A stretch of DNA of 64,000 nt from Actinomadura parmotrematis (lineage in GTDB: Bacteria; Actinomycetota; Actinomycetes; Streptosporangiales; Streptosporangiaceae). The position numbers and the translations under genes are program-made. The notes under the pieces were generated by a model that worked only from the letters and a program-made list of their open reading frames with translations, searched no databases and had not been told where the DNA came from. This document shows, piece after piece, positions 41,713 through 50,139 of the stretch. The first letter of the stretch is position 1. Every line of letters starts with the position of its first letter. The stretch covers positions 527,062 to 591,061 of the forward strand of contig NZ_JAIBOA010000001.1 of assembly GCF_019458805.1 (NCBI RefSeq), written 5' to 3'.

Positions 41713-43808
41713 CCCACCGCATCGCCGTCGACGTCGGAGGCACGTTCACCGATCTGGCGCTGCTCGGCCCGGACGGCGTGGAGCTGGTCCACAAGACCGG
41801 CTCCACGCCGGCCGAGCCGTCCGACGGGCTCGTCGCCGGCCTCGGCGGGCTCGCCGCGAAGGCGGGCCTGCCGCTCGCCGGGCTGCTCGCCCGCACCGAC
41901 GCCCTCGTGCACGGCACCACCATCACCACCAACGCCCTCGTCACCGGGACCGGCGCGCGGACCGGGCTGCTGGCGACCGAGGGCCTCCGCGACGTCCTGC
42001 TCGCCCGCCAGGGCAGCCGCGCCGACCAGTTCGACTCGCGCACCGCCCCGCCCCCGCCGCTCGTCCCCCGGCACCTGATCGAGACGGTCGCGGGGCGGCT
42101 GGACCGCACCGGCGCCGAGGCGGTGCCGCTGGACGAGGACGGCGTGCGGAGGGCGGCGCGGCGCTTCCGCGCCGCCGGCGTCGAGGCCGTCGCCGTCTGC
42201 TTCGTGTTCTCCTACCTCGACGGAGGGCACGAGCGGCGCGCCGCCGAGATCCTGGCGGCCGAGCTGCCCGGGGTGTTCCTGTCGGTGTCGTCGCGGGTCG
42301 CGCCCGAGGTCCGGCTGTACGAGCGGACCTCGACGACGGTGCTGAACGCCTACGTCGGGCCCGTCCTGCGCGCCCACCTGGACCGCCTGTCCGGCCGCCT
42401 CGCCGGTCTCGGCTACACCGGCCGGGTGCTGGTCGTGCAGTCCAACGGCGGGGTCGCCGACATGGAGCGGGCCGCCGAGCGGGCCGTCGGCACCCTGCTG
42501 TCGGGGCCGGCGGGCGCGCCCGCGGCCGTGGCCGCCGTCACCGCCGAGCTCGGGGTGCCCGACGCGATGGCGATCGACATGGGCGGCACGAGCTTCGAGG
42601 TGAGCCTGTCGTCCGGCGGCGCCACCGGGATCACCACGCGGGCCGAGCCGGCGGGGCACCCCGTCTCGGTGCCGATGCTCGACATCGCGACGATCGGCGC
42701 GGGCGGCGGCTCGATCGCCCGGACGACCCCCGGCGGCCTGCTGCGCGTCGGCCCCGCGAGCGCGGGCGCCGACCCCGGCCCCGCCTGCTACGGGCGCGGC
42801 GGCGGGGAGCCGACCGTCACCGACGCCGACCTGCTCCTCGGCTACCTCGCGGGCGGCTTCGGCGACGGCCTGGAACCGTCGGCGGACCTGGCCCGCGACG
42901 CCCTCGCCGGCCTCGGCCGGCGCCTCGGCCTCGGACCGGTGGAGGCGGCGGCGGGCGTCCACCGCGCCGTCAACGCCGAGATGGCCGACAGCCTGCGGCT
43001 CGCGATCGCCCGGCACGGCCTGGACCCGCACCGCCTCGCGCTCGTCGCGGCCGGCGGCGCCGGGCCGGTGCACGCGGCGGAGCTCGCCCGCGACCTGGAG
43101 ATACCCCTGGTCGTGGTGCCCGCGGGCGCGTCGGTGCTCTGCGCGCGCGGCATGCTCCGCGCCGACCTCGTCCGCCACTACGTCCATACGCTGCTCGGCC
43201 GCGACCCGCGCGCCGCCGCCACCGACCCGGCGGAGGCCGAGGCCGCGTTCGCGCGATTGGAGGGCGACGCCGCGCGGGACCTGCCGGTGGACGCCGGCCT
43301 GCGCTTCACCCGGCTCGCCGACGTCCGCTACGTCGGCCAGGTCCACGAGGTCACCGTGCCGTTCCCGGACGGGCCGGGCGTGGACGCCGCCGCGCTGGCC
43401 GGACTCCTGGCCCGCTTCCACCGCCTGCACGAGCGGCTGTACGGCTTCGCGCAGCCGGAGGTGCCCACCGAGCTGGTCAACCTCCGCCTGGAGGCGCGCT
43501 CCCCCACCCTCGCCCCCGACGCCGCCGTCCCCGCCGCCCCGCCGGGGCCGGAGCGGGACGGGACGCGGCGGGCCTGGTTCGACGGCGCCTTCCGGGAGGT
43601 GCCCGTCCGCGACGTCGGAGCGGTGCCGGTGGACGAGCGGCAGGAAGGACCCGCCCTGCTGGCGGGGGAGGGGACGACCACCGTCGTCCCGCCCGGCTTC
43701 GCGTTCGAGATCACCGCGAGCGGCACCGTCCTGCTGTTCGGCGCGGACCGCGACCGGGCCGGCGTGCTGGCCGGGCTGCGCGGCGCGCGGCCGGAGGCGG
43801 TCCGATGA
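41709..43808 (+). CDS. hyuA: hydantoinase/oxoprolinase subunit A
   Basis: A 699-residue HyuA-family protein. It has the N-terminal AVDVGGTFTDLALLGPDG, HGTTITTNALVTGTGARTGL, the second phosphate motif AIDMGGTSFEVSLSSGG and GGSIARTTPGGLLRVGPASA, all marks of ASKHA-fold ATP-dependent hydantoinase/5-oxoprolinase A subunits. It works with the HyuB subunit immediately downstream (ATGA overlap) to open a lactam or hydantoin ring with ATP. It is translated from a GTG overlapping the binding-protein stop. Confidence 0.9.
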   Translation: MTHRIAVDVGGTFTDLALLGPDGVELVHKTGSTPAEPSDGLVAGLGGLAAKAGLPLAGLLARTDALVHGTTITTNALVTGTGARTGLLATEGLRDVLLARQGSRADQFDSRTAPPPPLVPRHLIETVAGRLDRTGAEAVPLDEDGVRRAARRFRAAGVEAVAVCFVFSYLDGGHERRAAEILAAELPGVFLSVSSRVAPEVRLYERTSTTVLNAYVGPVLRAHLDRLSGRLAGLGYTGRVLVVQSNGGVADMERAAERAVGTLLSGPAGAPAAVAAVTAELGVPDAMAIDMGGTSFEVSLSSGGATGITTRAEPAGHPVSVPMLDIATIGAGGGSIARTTPGGLLRVGPASAGADPGPACYGRGGGEPTVTDADLLLGYLAGGFGDGLEPSADLARDALAGLGRRLGLGPVEAAAGVHRAVNAEMADSLRLAIARHGLDPHRLALVAAGGAGPVHAAELARDLEIPLVVVPAGASVLCARGMLRADLVRHYVHTLLGRDPRAAATDPAEAEAAFARLEGDAARDLPVDAGLRFTRLADVRYVGQVHEVTVPFPDGPGVDAAALAGLLARFHRLHERLYGFAQPEVPTELVNLRLEARSPTLAPDAAVPAAPPGPERDGTRRAWFDGAFREVPVRDVGAVPVDERQEGPALLAGEGTTTVVPPGFAFEITASGTVLLFGADRDRAGVLAGLRGARPEAVR

Positions 43809-45502
43809 CGGCGGTCCTCGCCTCGGTGATCGACAACCGGCTGCACGCCATCGCCGCGCGGATGGCCGACGCGATGCTGCGGTCCTGCCGGTCGGCGGCC
43901 TTCCAGAGCCGCGACCTGGTGACCGGGATCTTCGACGCGGACGGGAACTGGATCGCCACCAAGGACTTCATCCCCGTCCTCGCCGGCTCGCTGCCGAGCG
44001 CCTACGAGGGCGTCCTCGCCAAGTTCGCCGGGGACGTCGGCGAGGGCGACGTGTTCGTCCTCAACGACCCCTACCACGGCAACAACCACCCGCCGGACGT
44101 CACCGTCCTGAAACCGGTCTTCCACCGGGGCGTGCTGCGGTTCTGGACCGCGACGAAGGGCCACCACGCCGACGTCGGCGGCAGCGGCGCGGGCCTCGGC
44201 TACAACCCCGGCGCCCGCGACTGCTGGGAGGACGCGCTGCGCGTCCCGCCCGTCCGGCTGTACCGGCGCGGCGAGCGGCAGGACGACGTCTGGGATCTCA
44301 TCCTGCTCAACCTGCGGCTCCGCGACGCCGTCGAGGGCGACCTGCACTGCCAGATCGGGGCCGCCGCGATCGGGGAGCGCGAGCTGGTCGCGATGCTCGA
44401 CGCGTTCGGCGTGGACCCGGTCCTGGAGGCGGTGGCGGCCCAGCTCGCGGCGTCGGCCCGGCACCTGCGCGCCGAGATCGCCCGCTGGCCCGACGGGACG
44501 TACGAGGCCGTCCGGCACCTCGACGACGGCGGCGAGCACCACCGCGAGCCGATCGCGGTGCGGCTCCGCCTCACCGTCGCGGGCGAGCGCGCCGTCTTCG
44601 ACTTCACCGGCTCGGACCCGCAGGTCGCCGGCTACGCCAACTCCACCCGCGCCAACACCGTCGCCGCCACCCTCGTCGCGCTGTTCGGGGCGACCGACCC
44701 CGCGCAGCGCCGCACGAGCGGCGCCCTGTCGGCGATCGAGGTCCGCACCCGGCCGGGCACGATCGCGCACGCGGTCGAGCCCGCCGCGACGACGCTCTGC
44801 ACCATCACCGCCTGCGAGGCCATCGTGGAGGCGGTGTGGCTCGCCCTCGCCGCGGCCGACCCGGCGCTGTCGCACGCGGGCTGGTGCCGCGGCTACGCCT
44901 TCGCCGCCATCGGCGTCGACGCCCGCACCGGCCGCCCGTTCGGCGCCACCGGCGCGCTGAAGGGCGGCTCGGGCGCCACCGCCGGCTGCGACGGCTGGGA
45001 CGCGATCGGGCCGCCGGTCGCGATGGGCGGCGGCCGCGAGGTGGACGTGGAGCTGCACGAGCTCGGCGCGCCCGCGACCGTCCTGCACCAGGGCTTCGCG
45101 ACCGACTCGGCGGGCGCCGGCCGCTGGCGCGGCGGCCTCGGCGGGTTCTCCCGCTGGCGCATCGACCAGGACGGCGTCCGCGTCGTCTGCATCGGCTCGG
45201 GCGCCCTGGAGCGGACCGTCCCCTACGGCCTGGCGGGCGGCCTCGCCGCGCCGGCGAACCGCAGCGTGGTACGGCACCGCGACGGGCGGGTCACCGTGCC
45301 CCGCACCAACAGCACCCTCGTCCTCGACCGCGGCGACGTCATCGAGATCCACACCTCCGGTGGCGGCGGCTACGGGGACCCCCGGGAGCGGCCGCGCGCG
45401 GCCGTCCGCGCCGACGTGCGCGACGGCCTCGTCTCGGCGGCCGCGGCCCGCGACGTGTACGGCCTGGACCCGACCGACGACGACGTGGAGGACGGCGCAT
45501 GA
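43805..45502 (+). CDS. hyuB: hydantoinase/oxoprolinase subunit B
   Basis: A 565-residue HyuB-family protein. It has ADAMLRSCRSAAFQSRDLVT, the NDPYHGNNHPPDVTVLKPVF motif, FWTATKGHHADVGGSGAG and DFTGSDPQVAGYANSTRANT, plus the C-terminal IEIHTSGGGGYGDPRERP. It forms the hydrolase with the A subunit. Both overlaps (ATGA at each end) show tight coupling with the A subunit and the CmcJ/NvfI-like gene. Confidence 0.9.
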   Translation: MTAVLASVIDNRLHAIAARMADAMLRSCRSAAFQSRDLVTGIFDADGNWIATKDFIPVLAGSLPSAYEGVLAKFAGDVGEGDVFVLNDPYHGNNHPPDVTVLKPVFHRGVLRFWTATKGHHADVGGSGAGLGYNPGARDCWEDALRVPPVRLYRRGERQDDVWDLILLNLRLRDAVEGDLHCQIGAAAIGERELVAMLDAFGVDPVLEAVAAQLAASARHLRAEIARWPDGTYEAVRHLDDGGEHHREPIAVRLRLTVAGERAVFDFTGSDPQVAGYANSTRANTVAATLVALFGATDPAQRRTSGALSAIEVRTRPGTIAHAVEPAATTLCTITACEAIVEAVWLALAAADPALSHAGWCRGYAFAAIGVDARTGRPFGATGALKGGSGATAGCDGWDAIGPPVAMGGGREVDVELHELGAPATVLHQGFATDSAGAGRWRGGLGGFSRWRIDQDGVRVVCIGSGALERTVPYGLAGGLAAPANRSVVRHRDGRVTVPRTNSTLVLDRGDVIEIHTSGGGGYGDPRERPRAAVRADVRDGLVSAAAARDVYGLDPTDDDVEDGA

Positions 45503-46305
45503 GCGCGGACCCCGTGCAGGCGGACATCTACTACGCGGGCCCCTTCGAGGGCCGGGGACGGATCGACCTGGTCGAGCCGGCGCGCGGGAACATCGCGTTC
45601 CGGCCGTACCCCGTCCGCATCCACGACGCCCGCCCGCTCCGCCCGGACCTCTCGCTCGACCGGGAGGGGTTCGTCCTCGCCGACCGCGAGATCGCGGCGG
45701 TGCGCGGCACCGAGCCGGCGGACGGGTACGCCGCCGAGCTGGCCGGGGTGATCCGCGAGCTGACCGGCGCGTCCGCGGTGCTCCCGCAGGCCAACTGGAA
45801 CGTCCTGCGCCGCACCGGCGACCCGGCCGAGCGCGGCGTGCGGCCGCGGCCCGCGCTGTTCTCCCACCTCGACTACACCGCCCGGACCGCCGAGACCTTC
45901 CTCGGCCACCTGCGCGACGCCGAGGGCGCGCGGGTGCCGCGCGACTTCGACCGCTTCGCGATCTACCAGACGTGGCAGGTGCTGTCGGACCCGCCGCAGG
46001 ACAGCCTGCTCGCCCTCACCGACGGGCGGACCGTCCCCGACGCGCACACCGTCTCCTACGACAACCTCATCGGCCCGCCCGACCACCCGGGCAACGTGTT
46101 CGAGTCCCGGCTGGTGCGCCACTCCGAGGAGCACCGCTGGTACTACTTCCCCGACATGCGCAGCCACGAGCTGCTCGTCTTCGTCGGGCACGACTCCGGG
46201 CGCCCGGTCAACGTCCTGCACTCCGCGTTCCCGGTCCCGGGCGCGGGGCCGGACGCCAGGCCGCGCATCAGCCTGGAGGCCCGGTTCTTCGCGTTCTTCG
46301 GCTGA
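45499..46305 (+). CDS. CmcJ/NvfI family putative oxygenase
   Basis: A 268-residue protein of the CmcJ/NvfI/GA4-desaturase-like family. Diagnostic segments are YDNLIGPPDHPGNVFESRL and HSEEHRWYYFPDMRSHELLV, near the C-terminus, where this family places its conserved histidines. Members include a subunit of the cephamycin 7-alpha-methoxylation system and fungal non-haem iron oxygenases, so a tailoring oxidation is plausible. It overlaps hyuB by ATGA and precedes a glycosyltransferase by 17 bases. Confidence 0.75.
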   Translation: MSADPVQADIYYAGPFEGRGRIDLVEPARGNIAFRPYPVRIHDARPLRPDLSLDREGFVLADREIAAVRGTEPADGYAAELAGVIRELTGASAVLPQANWNVLRRTGDPAERGVRPRPALFSHLDYTARTAETFLGHLRDAEGARVPRDFDRFAIYQTWQVLSDPPQDSLLALTDGRTVPDAHTVSYDNLIGPPDHPGNVFESRLVRHSEEHRWYYFPDMRSHELLVFVGHDSGRPVNVLHSAFPVPGAGPDARPRISLEARFFAFFG

Positions 46306-46322
46306 GCGGAAGGAACACCCCC

Positions 46323-47549
46323 ATGCCCTCGAACGGCACGCCGCTGCACCTGCTGTTCCTCGACATCCCCTCCAACGGCCACGTGCTGCCGAAGCTCGAC
46401 CTCGTCGACCACCTCGTCCGGCGCGGCCACCGCGTCACCTACGTGGTGGCGGGCGGGCCGGCCGACCGGGTCCGGCGGTTCGGCGCCGAGGTCGTCACCT
46501 ACCCCTCCCTCGACCCCCTCGCCAGCCTGGCCGACGGCGACCCGGCCGCCGCGACCCGCGCGTTCTTCCGGGAGAACCTGGCGATCCTGCGCGCCGCCCG
46601 CGACCACTTCGGCGACGAGCGCCCCGACGCCGTCGCCTATGACGAGGCGGCCTTCCAGGCGGGCCGCCTCCTGACCGCGCTGTGGGACCTGCCGCCGTTC
46701 CTGCTGACCCCGAGCGTGGTGTCCAACGAGCACTACTCCTACTTCGACCACATGGAGCGCCTCGCGCCCGGCCACCGGCTCGCCGACCCCGTCGAGGAGA
46801 TCGCCGCCGCGCTCGCCGGGCACGGCCTGGCGGACCGGCTGCCGGACTTCCTGTGGAGCGTCCGGCGGGTCGCCGAGCCCACGATCGCGTTCGTGCCCGC
46901 CGCGCTCCAGCCCGAGCACGCCACCTTCGACCCCGAGGAGGTCTTCTTCGTCGGGCCGAGCGTGGAGAAGCGCGACTTCCTCGGCACCTGGGAGCCGCCG
47001 CCGGGCGCGCCGCGCGTCGCGCTCGTGTCCCTCGGCAGCGTCCGCAACGGCGACGCCGGGTTCTTCGAGACGGTCGCGGGCGCGTTCGCGGGGCGCCCCT
47101 GGCACGTCGTCGTCACCGTCGGCGACGGCCTCGCCGACGCCGACGTCGCGCGGCTCGCCGCTCTCGCGCCGAACGTGGAGGTGCACCGCTGGGTGTCCAA
47201 CGTCAGCGTCCTGGAGCACGCCGAGGTGTTCGTCACGCACGGCGGCAGCGGCTCGCTGGTCGAGGCGTGGTACACCGCGACGCCCGTCGTCGTGGTCCCG
47301 CCGGTCCCCGACTTCCTGCCCTACGCCGAGCGGGTCGCCGAGCTCGGCGCGGGCCGCGTGATCGCGCCGGCGGAGCTGGACGCCGGCCGGCTCGTCGCCG
47401 AGGTGGAGGCGGTGGCGGCCGACGGCGCGGTGCGCGGGCGCGTGCGGGAGCTGCGCGAGCACGCCCGCGCGTCCGGCGGCGCCCGCCGGGCCGCCGACGT
47501 CATCGAGTCCCGGCTCGGCGCGGCCGCCCGCGCGAGGGCGGCGCGGTGA
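46323..47549 (+). CDS. GT1 family glycosyltransferase (macrolide-type)
   Basis: A 408-residue GT-B glycosyltransferase. The N-terminal acceptor domain begins LHLLFLDIPSNGHVLPKLDL. The C-terminal nucleotide-sugar domain has VSLGSVRNGDAGFFETVAGA, HRWVSNVSVLEHAEVFVTHG and the signature THGGSGSLVEAWYTATPVVV followed by VPPVPDFLPYAERVAELGAG. Relatives glycosylate macrolides and other natural products with UDP- or TDP-sugars. It starts at an ATG after GGAAGGAAC and overlaps the SDR gene by GTGA. A glycosylated product or self-resistance are both possible roles. Confidence 0.87.
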   Translation: MPSNGTPLHLLFLDIPSNGHVLPKLDLVDHLVRRGHRVTYVVAGGPADRVRRFGAEVVTYPSLDPLASLADGDPAAATRAFFRENLAILRAARDHFGDERPDAVAYDEAAFQAGRLLTALWDLPPFLLTPSVVSNEHYSYFDHMERLAPGHRLADPVEEIAAALAGHGLADRLPDFLWSVRRVAEPTIAFVPAALQPEHATFDPEEVFFVGPSVEKRDFLGTWEPPPGAPRVALVSLGSVRNGDAGFFETVAGAFAGRPWHVVVTVGDGLADADVARLAALAPNVEVHRWVSNVSVLEHAEVFVTHGGSGSLVEAWYTATPVVVVPPVPDFLPYAERVAELGAGRVIAPAELDAGRLVAEVEAVAADGAVRGRVRELREHARASGGARRAADVIESRLGAAARARAAR

Positions 47550-48433
47550 CCGCACCGCCGCCGCCGTCCGGAGCGGTGATCGTCACCGGCAGCGGGTCGG
47601 GGCTCGGGGCGAGCACGGCGGTCGCGCTCGCCGAGCGCGGCTACCGCGTCGTCGCTTCCGTGCACTCGCGCGACCGCACCGCCGGGCTGGACGCGCTGCT
47701 CGCCCGGTCCGGCGCCGCCGTCGAGGTCGCGGAGCTGGACGTCACCGACCACGCCGCCATCCCGGCGTTCGTGGCCGCCGCCGCGGCCCGCCACGGCGGC
47801 CTGCACGCCGTCGTCAGCAACGCCGGGGTGAGCGGCGTCGACACCTTCGAGAACGAGGACCTCGCCAGCTACCGCAGGACGTTCGAGGTGAACGTGTTCG
47901 GGCCGGTCGCGCTGCTGAAGGGCAGCCTGCCGCACCTGCGCGCGGGCGGCGGCCGGTTCGTCGCGGTGAGCAGCATCGCGGGCGTGCTCGGGCTGCCGTT
48001 CCAGGAGTCCTACTCGGGGTCGAAGTTCGCGCTGGAGGGCGTCCTGGAGGCGTTCGCGCCGGTGGCGCGGCGCGTCGGGGTCGCGGTGTCGGTGGTGGAG
48101 GCCGGGCCGATGAGCACCGGCGCCGCCCGCGTCGCCGACTGGGACCGCGTCCTCGCCGGGGCCGGGCCGTACACCAAGGTGCTGCGGCGCTACCTCGACA
48201 ACGCGATCGCGTGGCGGGCCGAGCTGCCGGGGATGCCGGCGACGCAGACGGCGGCCGAGGTCGCCGCCGTCATCGCCGACCTGCTCGGCCGCGACGACCC
48301 GCCGTTCCGCTGCCAGACCGCCCCCGACACCCGCCGCCTCGTCGCCCGCAAGCTCGCCGACCTGGACGGCGCCGCGGCCGGCGCGGTCACCGGCGGCTGG
48401 CTGGACCCCGTTCCTTTCGGAACGGTGGAATAG
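47546..48433 (+). CDS. short-chain dehydrogenase/reductase
   Basis: A 295-residue classical SDR. The nucleotide motif is VIVTGSGSGLGASTAVALAE, NAG lies in VVSNAGVSGVDTF, the catalytic Ser is in VAVSSIAGVLGLPF and the YxxxK is YSGSKFA. The C-terminal extension (about residues 250-295) is unusual for a short SDR. The start overlaps the glycosyltransferase gene, so it closes the long operon from 36452. The substrate is unknown; the neighbour suggests a sugar or aglycone keto group. Confidence 0.88.
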   Translation: MTAPPPPSGAVIVTGSGSGLGASTAVALAERGYRVVASVHSRDRTAGLDALLARSGAAVEVAELDVTDHAAIPAFVAAAAARHGGLHAVVSNAGVSGVDTFENEDLASYRRTFEVNVFGPVALLKGSLPHLRAGGGRFVAVSSIAGVLGLPFQESYSGSKFALEGVLEAFAPVARRVGVAVSVVEAGPMSTGAARVADWDRVLAGAGPYTKVLRRYLDNAIAWRAELPGMPATQTAAEVAAVIADLLGRDDPPFRCQTAPDTRRLVARKLADLDGAAAGAVTGGWLDPVPFGTVE

Positions 48434-48456
48434 GGGGGTGCTCTGGGGATATCGGT
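48431..48456 (+). promoter_or_regulatory. direct-repeat motif upstream of the PPOX gene (regulon box, copy 2)
   Basis: TAGGGGGG at 48431-48438, four bases (TGCT), then CTGGGG at 48443-48448 followed by ATATCGG. The first half is identical to the boxes at 57641 and 60708 and the period is again 12 bases; the second half has CT for TA. It lies 28 bases upstream of the ATG at 48484, and GAATATACG between them could be a -10 region. Confidence 0.55.
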
Positions 48457-48483
48457 GGCCGCTCCCGAATATACGTTTGCGGC

Positions 48484-48888
48484 ATGGCTGAGAAACTCGA
48501 CGAGAAGACGCGGGCCTTCATCGACAACAAGAATTTCCCCGTGGTCGCCACCGTGAACGCGGACGGCAGCCCGCATTCCTCGATCGTGCTGATCAAGCGC
48601 GACGCCGACGACGCGCTGCTGTTCGTCACCCACGCCGGCCGCCGCACCGAGCGCAACATCGCCCGCGACCCGCGGGTCAACGTGTCGGTGTTCGACATCG
48701 AGAACCCGATCACCTCGATCGAGATCCGCGGCACCGCGAAGGTGCTGGAGGGCGGCGGCAAGGAGCTGGCCGACGAGCTCACCCTGAAGTACCTCGACGA
48801 GGTCCACGACGTGGACGACGTGTCGCGGGTCGTGGTCCGCGTGGTGCCGCACCGGGTCATCGCGTTCCCGCCGGAGCCGGCCAAGTGA
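48484..48888 (+). CDS. PPOX-class F420/FMN-dependent split-barrel protein
   Basis: A 134-residue pyridoxamine-phosphate-oxidase-fold protein. It has FPVVATVNADGSPHSSIVLI, RRTERNIARDPRVNVSVFDI and IEIRGTAKVLEGGGKELADE, the pattern of small actinobacterial F420-dependent reductases. It probably reduces or binds a small substrate with deazaflavin or FMN. The ATG at 48484 follows a promoter-like stretch with the shared direct-repeat box. The downstream gene overlaps by GTGA and has the same fold, so they may act together. Confidence 0.85.
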   Translation: MAEKLDEKTRAFIDNKNFPVVATVNADGSPHSSIVLIKRDADDALLFVTHAGRRTERNIARDPRVNVSVFDIENPITSIEIRGTAKVLEGGGKELADELTLKYLDEVHDVDDVSRVVVRVVPHRVIAFPPEPAK

Positions 48889-49349
48889 CCTACGGGCCGG
48901 GCCGGGGGCCGGGCCCCCTGGCCCTGTCCGGCGGCGCCCTGGCGGAACTGCTCGCCGGGCACGCGATGGGGGTGCTCGCCGCCAACAAGGGCGACGGCCG
49001 CCCCCACCTGTCCACCGTCGCCTACCACTGGGATCCGGCCGAGCGGGTGGCGCGGATCAGCACCACCGAGGGCCGCGCCAAGGTCCGGCTGCTGCGCCGC
49101 GACCCGCGCGCGGCGCTGCACGTCGCGACCCCCGACCACCTGGCGTTCGCCGTCGCCGAGGGCGACGCCGAGCTGTCGGCCGCCAGCGCGGCGCCGGGCG
49201 ACGAGACCGGCCGCGAGCTGCTCGGGCTGCAGCCGCCGTTCGCCGACGCCGCCGACGAGAAGGCGTTCCTGGAGCAGATGGTGCTCGACCGCCGCCTGGT
49301 CATCAGGCTGCGCGTCGCGCGCCTGTACGGCACCCGGCTGGACGTCTGA
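48885..49349 (+). CDS. pyridoxamine 5'-phosphate oxidase family protein
   Basis: A 154-residue split-barrel protein. It reads LLAGHAMGVLAANKGDGRPH, LSTVAYHWDPAERVARISTT and RAKVRLLRRDPRAALHVATP, as in F420-dependent enzymes of the TIGR03618-like group. It is translated from a GTG overlapping the previous PPOX gene. An N-terminal Gly/Pro-rich segment precedes the fold. A very strong terminator follows, so the unit is just these two genes. Confidence 0.82.
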   Translation: MTYGPGRGPGPLALSGGALAELLAGHAMGVLAANKGDGRPHLSTVAYHWDPAERVARISTTEGRAKVRLLRRDPRAALHVATPDHLAFAVAEGDAELSAASAAPGDETGRELLGLQPPFADAADEKAFLEQMVLDRRLVIRLRVARLYGTRLDV

Positions 49350-49360
49350 CCGGCTCCGGA

Positions 49361-49407
49361 CGCGCGAAGGGCGCGGGCACCAGGCGGGTGCCCGCGCCCT
49401 TCGCGCG
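49361..49407. terminator. 21-bp stem bidirectional terminator
   Basis: A perfect 21-bp inverted repeat, 49361-49381 paired with 49387-49407, with a 5-base loop (AGGCG). It lies 11 bases after the PPOX gene stop and 8 bases from the stop of the convergent FMN reductase gene. It is the longest perfect hairpin noticed in the window. Confidence 0.95.
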
Positions 49408-49415
49408 TGCGGGGG

Positions 49416-49973
49416 TCAGGCCCGGACGGCCGCCAGCGCCTTGGACCAGGACTCCAGCTGGTTCAGCACCCGCTCCAGCTCGGCCTCGCGGAACTCCTGC
49501 GGCGCGAACTCGGGGTAGTTCGGGAAGTCCCCCGGGATCAGCAGGGTGACCTGCGCGGCGACCGGCGCGATGCTGAGCTCGGTCGCGACCAGCTTGAGCT
49601 GCTCGACGGCCCGCGCGGCGCCGACGGCGCCGTAGCCGACGAACCCGACCGCCTTGTTGTTCCACTCGGCGTGCACGTAGTCGAACGCGTTCTTCAGCAC
49701 GCCGGGAGGCGCGTGGTTGTACTCGGGGGTCACCACGAGGAAGCCGTCGTAGCCGGCCACGACCCCGGCCCAGCGCTTGGTGTGCTCGCCGGCGTACTGG
49801 CCGACGGCGGCCGGGATCGGCTCGTCGTAGTGCGGCAGCTCGTGGTCGGCGAGGTCGACGATCTCGTAGTCGGCCTCGGTGCGCTTGCCCGCGACCTGGT
49901 GCACCCAGTCGGCGACCGCGCGCCCGATCCGGCCCGGCCGCGTGGTCCCGACGATAATGGCGATCTTTGTCAT
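49416..49973 (-). CDS. NADPH-dependent FMN reductase family flavoprotein
   Basis: A 185-residue flavodoxin-like reductase. It has the N-terminal KIAIIVGTTRPGRIGRAVAD phosphate-binding loop, FLVVTPEYNHAPPGVLKNAF (the PEYN motif of the family) and the segment KAVGFVGYGAVGAARAVEQL. It can supply reduced FMN to monooxygenases or reduce quinones and azo compounds. It is divergent from the MFS transporter, with inverted repeats in the shared 166-base region. Confidence 0.88.
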   Translation of the reverse strand: MTKIAIIVGTTRPGRIGRAVADWVHQVAGKRTEADYEIVDLADHELPHYDEPIPAAVGQYAGEHTKRWAGVVAGYDGFLVVTPEYNHAPPGVLKNAFDYVHAEWNNKAVGFVGYGAVGAARAVEQLKLVATELSIAPVAAQVTLLIPGDFPNYPEFAPQEFREAELERVLNQLESWSKALAAVRA

Positions 49974-49994
49974 TTCCGGTTCCCTGTCACTCGA

Positions 49995-50015
49995 CTGCGG
50001 CCAATCTTTCCGCAG
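49995..50015. promoter_or_regulatory. inverted repeat CTGCGG-N9-CCGCAG in the divergent reductase/MFS region
   Basis: CTGCGG at 49995-50000 and CCGCAG at 50010-50015 are perfect inverted complements. A second imperfect inverted repeat (GAAAGAAG-GCA-CTTCTTCC, 50029-50047) follows. Both sit between divergent starts at 49973 and 50140 and could bind a shared regulator. Confidence 0.4.
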
Positions 50016-50139
50016 CCCTCGCGGGCGCGAAAGAAGGCACTTCTTCCTCCCGTGGTCACACCGATGTTCCCTCTATTCGAATTCGGTTCCCGGATGGAAT
50101 CATCGGCGCCGGACCGGCCGCGACGGAAAGGAGCGCCGG

